The notes under the pieces were generated by a model, which was not told the origin of the DNA, searched no databases, and saw only the letters and a list, made by a program, of their open reading frames with translations. The translations under genes and the position numbers were made by a program. 7,836 nucleotides of DNA from the NCBI GenBank assembly GCA_041689775.1, contig JBDNFP010000101.1, positions 1 to 7,836 of the forward strand. The letters are read 5' to 3'. Shown here one piece after another: positions 6,214 through 7,836 of this stretch. Each line of letters opens with the position of its first letter. Position 1 is the stretch's first letter. The DNA is from JBDNFP01 sp041689775. Lineage in GTDB: Bacteria; Bacteroidota; Bacteroidia; Cytophagales; Spirosomataceae.

Positions 6214-7608
6214 ATGAGTCTTTCCCGACGCGAATTTCTCCGGCGCAACTCCCTCACTGGCTTGGGCGCTATGCTGACCCCAACCTTGCTAGCCGAAACA
6301 ACTCCATTGACTATGGTGCCACCACAAATCATCGCGGTGATTCCCTCCCAAACCACACCGCTCGCTGCACTGGGAGGAAGCCCCATTCGTTCCAAACCCT
6401 GGCCAGCATGGCCCATCTGGAACCCCGAAACCGACGAAAAGCGTCTGCTGGAAGCAATCAGAAGCGGCGTTTGGTCACGGGCGGCTATGGTGACCGAATT
6501 TGAAGAAAAATGGGCCGCTACGGTGGGCGCCAAACGATGCCTGTCAGTCGTGAACGGCACCAACGCCCTCATTGCCTCGCTGGCGCAGTTCGGCATTCAG
6601 GGTGGTGATGAAGTGCTAGTACCCGCTTATACTTTTATCGGAACCGTCGCACCCGTCCTGGCAATGGGGGCCATGCCCATATTTGTGGATGTAGAGCCGG
6701 ATACCTTTCAGATGGACCCCGCCAAAATAGAAGCCAGAATTACCCCCCGTACCAAAGCCATTATACCCGTGCATATTCTGGGCCTACCGTCCGACATGAC
6801 ACGTATTATGCCCATTGCTCGCAAGCACAACTTGATAGTAATTGAGGATGCCTGTCAGGCCCACATGGCCGAAATCAACCACAAGCAGGTAGGAACCCTG
6901 GGCGATGCCGGTTGTTTCAGCTTTCAGAATTCCAAAAATCTGGCCATCGGCGAAGCAGGGGCCATTGTGAGTGACAACGACGCCTTCATGGACCGCTGTT
7001 TTTCGTACCACAACTACGGCAATCCGTACGGCACCGTGTCCGGCATCATCGGCATCGGTACGCTGATTCAGGGTACCAAGCTCCGCCTAACCGAGTACCA
7101 GGCGGCCATCGGACTAGCCCAGCTCACCCGCCTCGACCAGCAAACCACCCTCCGCAACGAGAACGCCGCCTACCTGAAAGCCAAAATTGAGAAGATTCCC
7201 GGTATCCTACCCTACCGCCTCTACGACGACGTAACGCGGGCCGCCTACCACCTGTTTCCGTTCCGCTACCAACCAGAGGCTTTCAAAGGATTGCCACGCG
7301 AGCAGTTTCTGAAAGCTCTTTCCGCCGAAGGTATCCCCTGCTCGGGCGGGTATACTCCCCTCAACAAAATGCCCTACCTCAGTGATACTTTTAAGTCAAA
7401 AAACTACCGGAAGATGTACTCCCGGAAGCAACTGAACTACGACCGGTACCTCGAAAACAACCAATGCCCGGCCAACGATCAGCTGTGTCAGGAAGCCGTT
7501 TGGCTATCGCAGAGTATGCTCCTGGGCAGCCGGGCGGATATGGACGATATTGCCAACGCCATTGAAAAAATTCATGGTCAGGCCGAACAACTAGGACTCA
7601 AAAAATGA
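6214..7608 (+). CDS. Tat-exported DegT/DnrJ/EryC1/StrS-family PLP-dependent aminotransferase
   Basis: The 464-residue protein starts with a twin-arginine signal, SRREFLRR (4-11), then a hydrophobic stretch ending near LLA (25-27). The mature part has the family's landmarks: VNGTNAL (113-119), VPAYTF (136-141), the EDACQAH segment (211-217) with Asp212 expected to contact the pyridine nitrogen of PLP, FSFQNSKNLAIGEAGAI (235-251) with Lys241 as the Schiff-base lysine, and LTEYQAAIGLAQL (292-304). Cytoplasmic relatives transaminate nucleotide-linked keto-sugars. Tat export suits an enzyme folded with its cofactor before export and implies a periplasmic, unknown substrate. The ATG at 6214 places the Tat motif at the very N-terminus, which supports this start; no Shine-Dalgarno sequence is visible. 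Its stop overlaps the start of the next gene by 4 bp (ATGA), indicating an operon. Family and export signal are firm; the substrate is not known. Confidence 0.92.
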   Translation: MSLSRREFLRRNSLTGLGAMLTPTLLAETTPLTMVPPQIIAVIPSQTTPLAALGGSPIRSKPWPAWPIWNPETDEKRLLEAIRSGVWSRAAMVTEFEEKWAATVGAKRCLSVVNGTNALIASLAQFGIQGGDEVLVPAYTFIGTVAPVLAMGAMPIFVDVEPDTFQMDPAKIEARITPRTKAIIPVHILGLPSDMTRIMPIARKHNLIVIEDACQAHMAEINHKQVGTLGDAGCFSFQNSKNLAIGEAGAIVSDNDAFMDRCFSYHNYGNPYGTVSGIIGIGTLIQGTKLRLTEYQAAIGLAQLTRLDQQTTLRNENAAYLKAKIEKIPGILPYRLYDDVTRAAYHLFPFRYQPEAFKGLPREQFLKALSAEGIPCSGGYTPLNKMPYLSDTFKSKNYRKMYSRKQLNYDRYLENNQCPANDQLCQEAVWLSQSMLLGSRADMDDIANAIEKIHGQAEQLGLKK

Positions 7609-7836
7609 AAAAGAAGATACCCTTCTGGTTTGTTCTAATTTGCTGGCTGCTTCTCCCGGCTCTGGGCGTAGCAGCGGGCTGGAAAGCGGGCGTAGCCCGC
7701 GTTGTGATTACACCCCAACAACCTTTATGGCAGGCGGGCTACGCCGCTCGTACCCACGCCTCCGAGGGGACTTTGCACGACCTTTGGGCCAAGGCCGTAG
7801 CGCTCGAAGATGAAAAAGGCAACCGGGCCGTGCTCG
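7605..7836 (+). CDS. Secreted neutral/alkaline-ceramidase-like protein, N-terminal part (runs off the right edge)
   Basis: The first 77 codons are visible. A signal peptide covers about residues 1-24 (MKKK, a hydrophobic core, then LGVAAG). Next come WKAGVARVVITP and LWQAGYAART (residues 26-51), then LHDLWAKAVALED and KGNRAVL. This is the usual opening of proteins with the neutral/alkaline non-lysosomal ceramidase N-terminal domain. True members hydrolyse the N-acyl bond of ceramide with a zinc ion; the zinc ligands would lie beyond the window. Many Bacteroidota and Planctomycetes members are of untested specificity, so ceramidase activity is not assured. The gene starts within the stop of the aminotransferase gene (ATGA), so the two are probably co-translated and both exported. 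Confidence 0.8.
   Translation, partial: MKKKIPFWFVLICWLLLPALGVAAGWKAGVARVVITPQQPLWQAGYAARTHASEGTLHDLWAKAVALEDEKGNRAVL

Noticed and set aside
6207..6503. A 98-codon plus-strand ORF in another frame of the aminotransferase
   Set aside because: It is wholly explained by overlap with the real gene, and its translation has no recognisable features.
6054..6596. A 180-codon minus-strand ORF over the aminotransferase start
   Set aside because: It overlaps the strongly supported Tat signal and the first part of the aminotransferase, is Arg/Ser-rich, resembles no family and is a shadow of a GC-rich gene.

Overview
The window looks like a stretch of a Bacteroidota chromosome, most likely Cytophagales (Spirosoma/Dyadobacter-like). 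This rests on gene content (a DUF1800 protein, a Tat-exported DegT-type aminotransferase overlapping an alkaline-ceramidase-like gene) and on the lack of Shine-Dalgarno sequences before the starts. The lineage is inferred from family knowledge, not from a search.

Layout. Positions 1-410 (minus strand) hold the 5' part of a DUF1800 gene that runs off the left edge. Positions 411-993 have no gene but are rich in dyads, including a run of hairpins at about 656-765 followed by a weak hairpin plus T-run at 814-836. Positions 994-1185 hold a disturbed gene start: 54 bp encoding the N-terminus of the next gene occur twice (1014-1067 and 1132-1185, one mismatch), separated by 64 bp of unrelated AT-rich sequence. 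The first copy keeps an ATG and a short ORF that now stops. The second copy is joined to the long ORF. Positions 1142-5065 encode a 1307-residue protein with a PD-(D/E)XK nuclease-like domain followed by a RecQ-type helicase core. It overlaps by 8 bp a 261-residue tail-anchored coiled-coil protein (5058-5843). Positions 5844-6213 have no gene. At 6214-7608 lies a Tat-signal DegT/DnrJ/EryC1/StrS-family aminotransferase, overlapping by 4 bp a secreted neutral/alkaline-ceramidase-like protein (7605 to the right edge).

How the parts fit. The DUF1800, aminotransferase and ceramidase-like genes look like ordinary cell-envelope or secreted-protein genes of this phylum. The nuclease-helicase and coiled-coil pair reads as a separate two-gene cassette between them, AT-richer by eye than the aminotransferase region. 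The combination of a nuclease-fused RecQ-like helicase with a translationally coupled, membrane-anchored coiled-coil partner resembles the logic of anti-phage or anti-plasmid modules. I do not recognise it as a named system. The cassette is the main candidate for an undescribed system here, and the duplicated gene start is the most unusual DNA-level feature.
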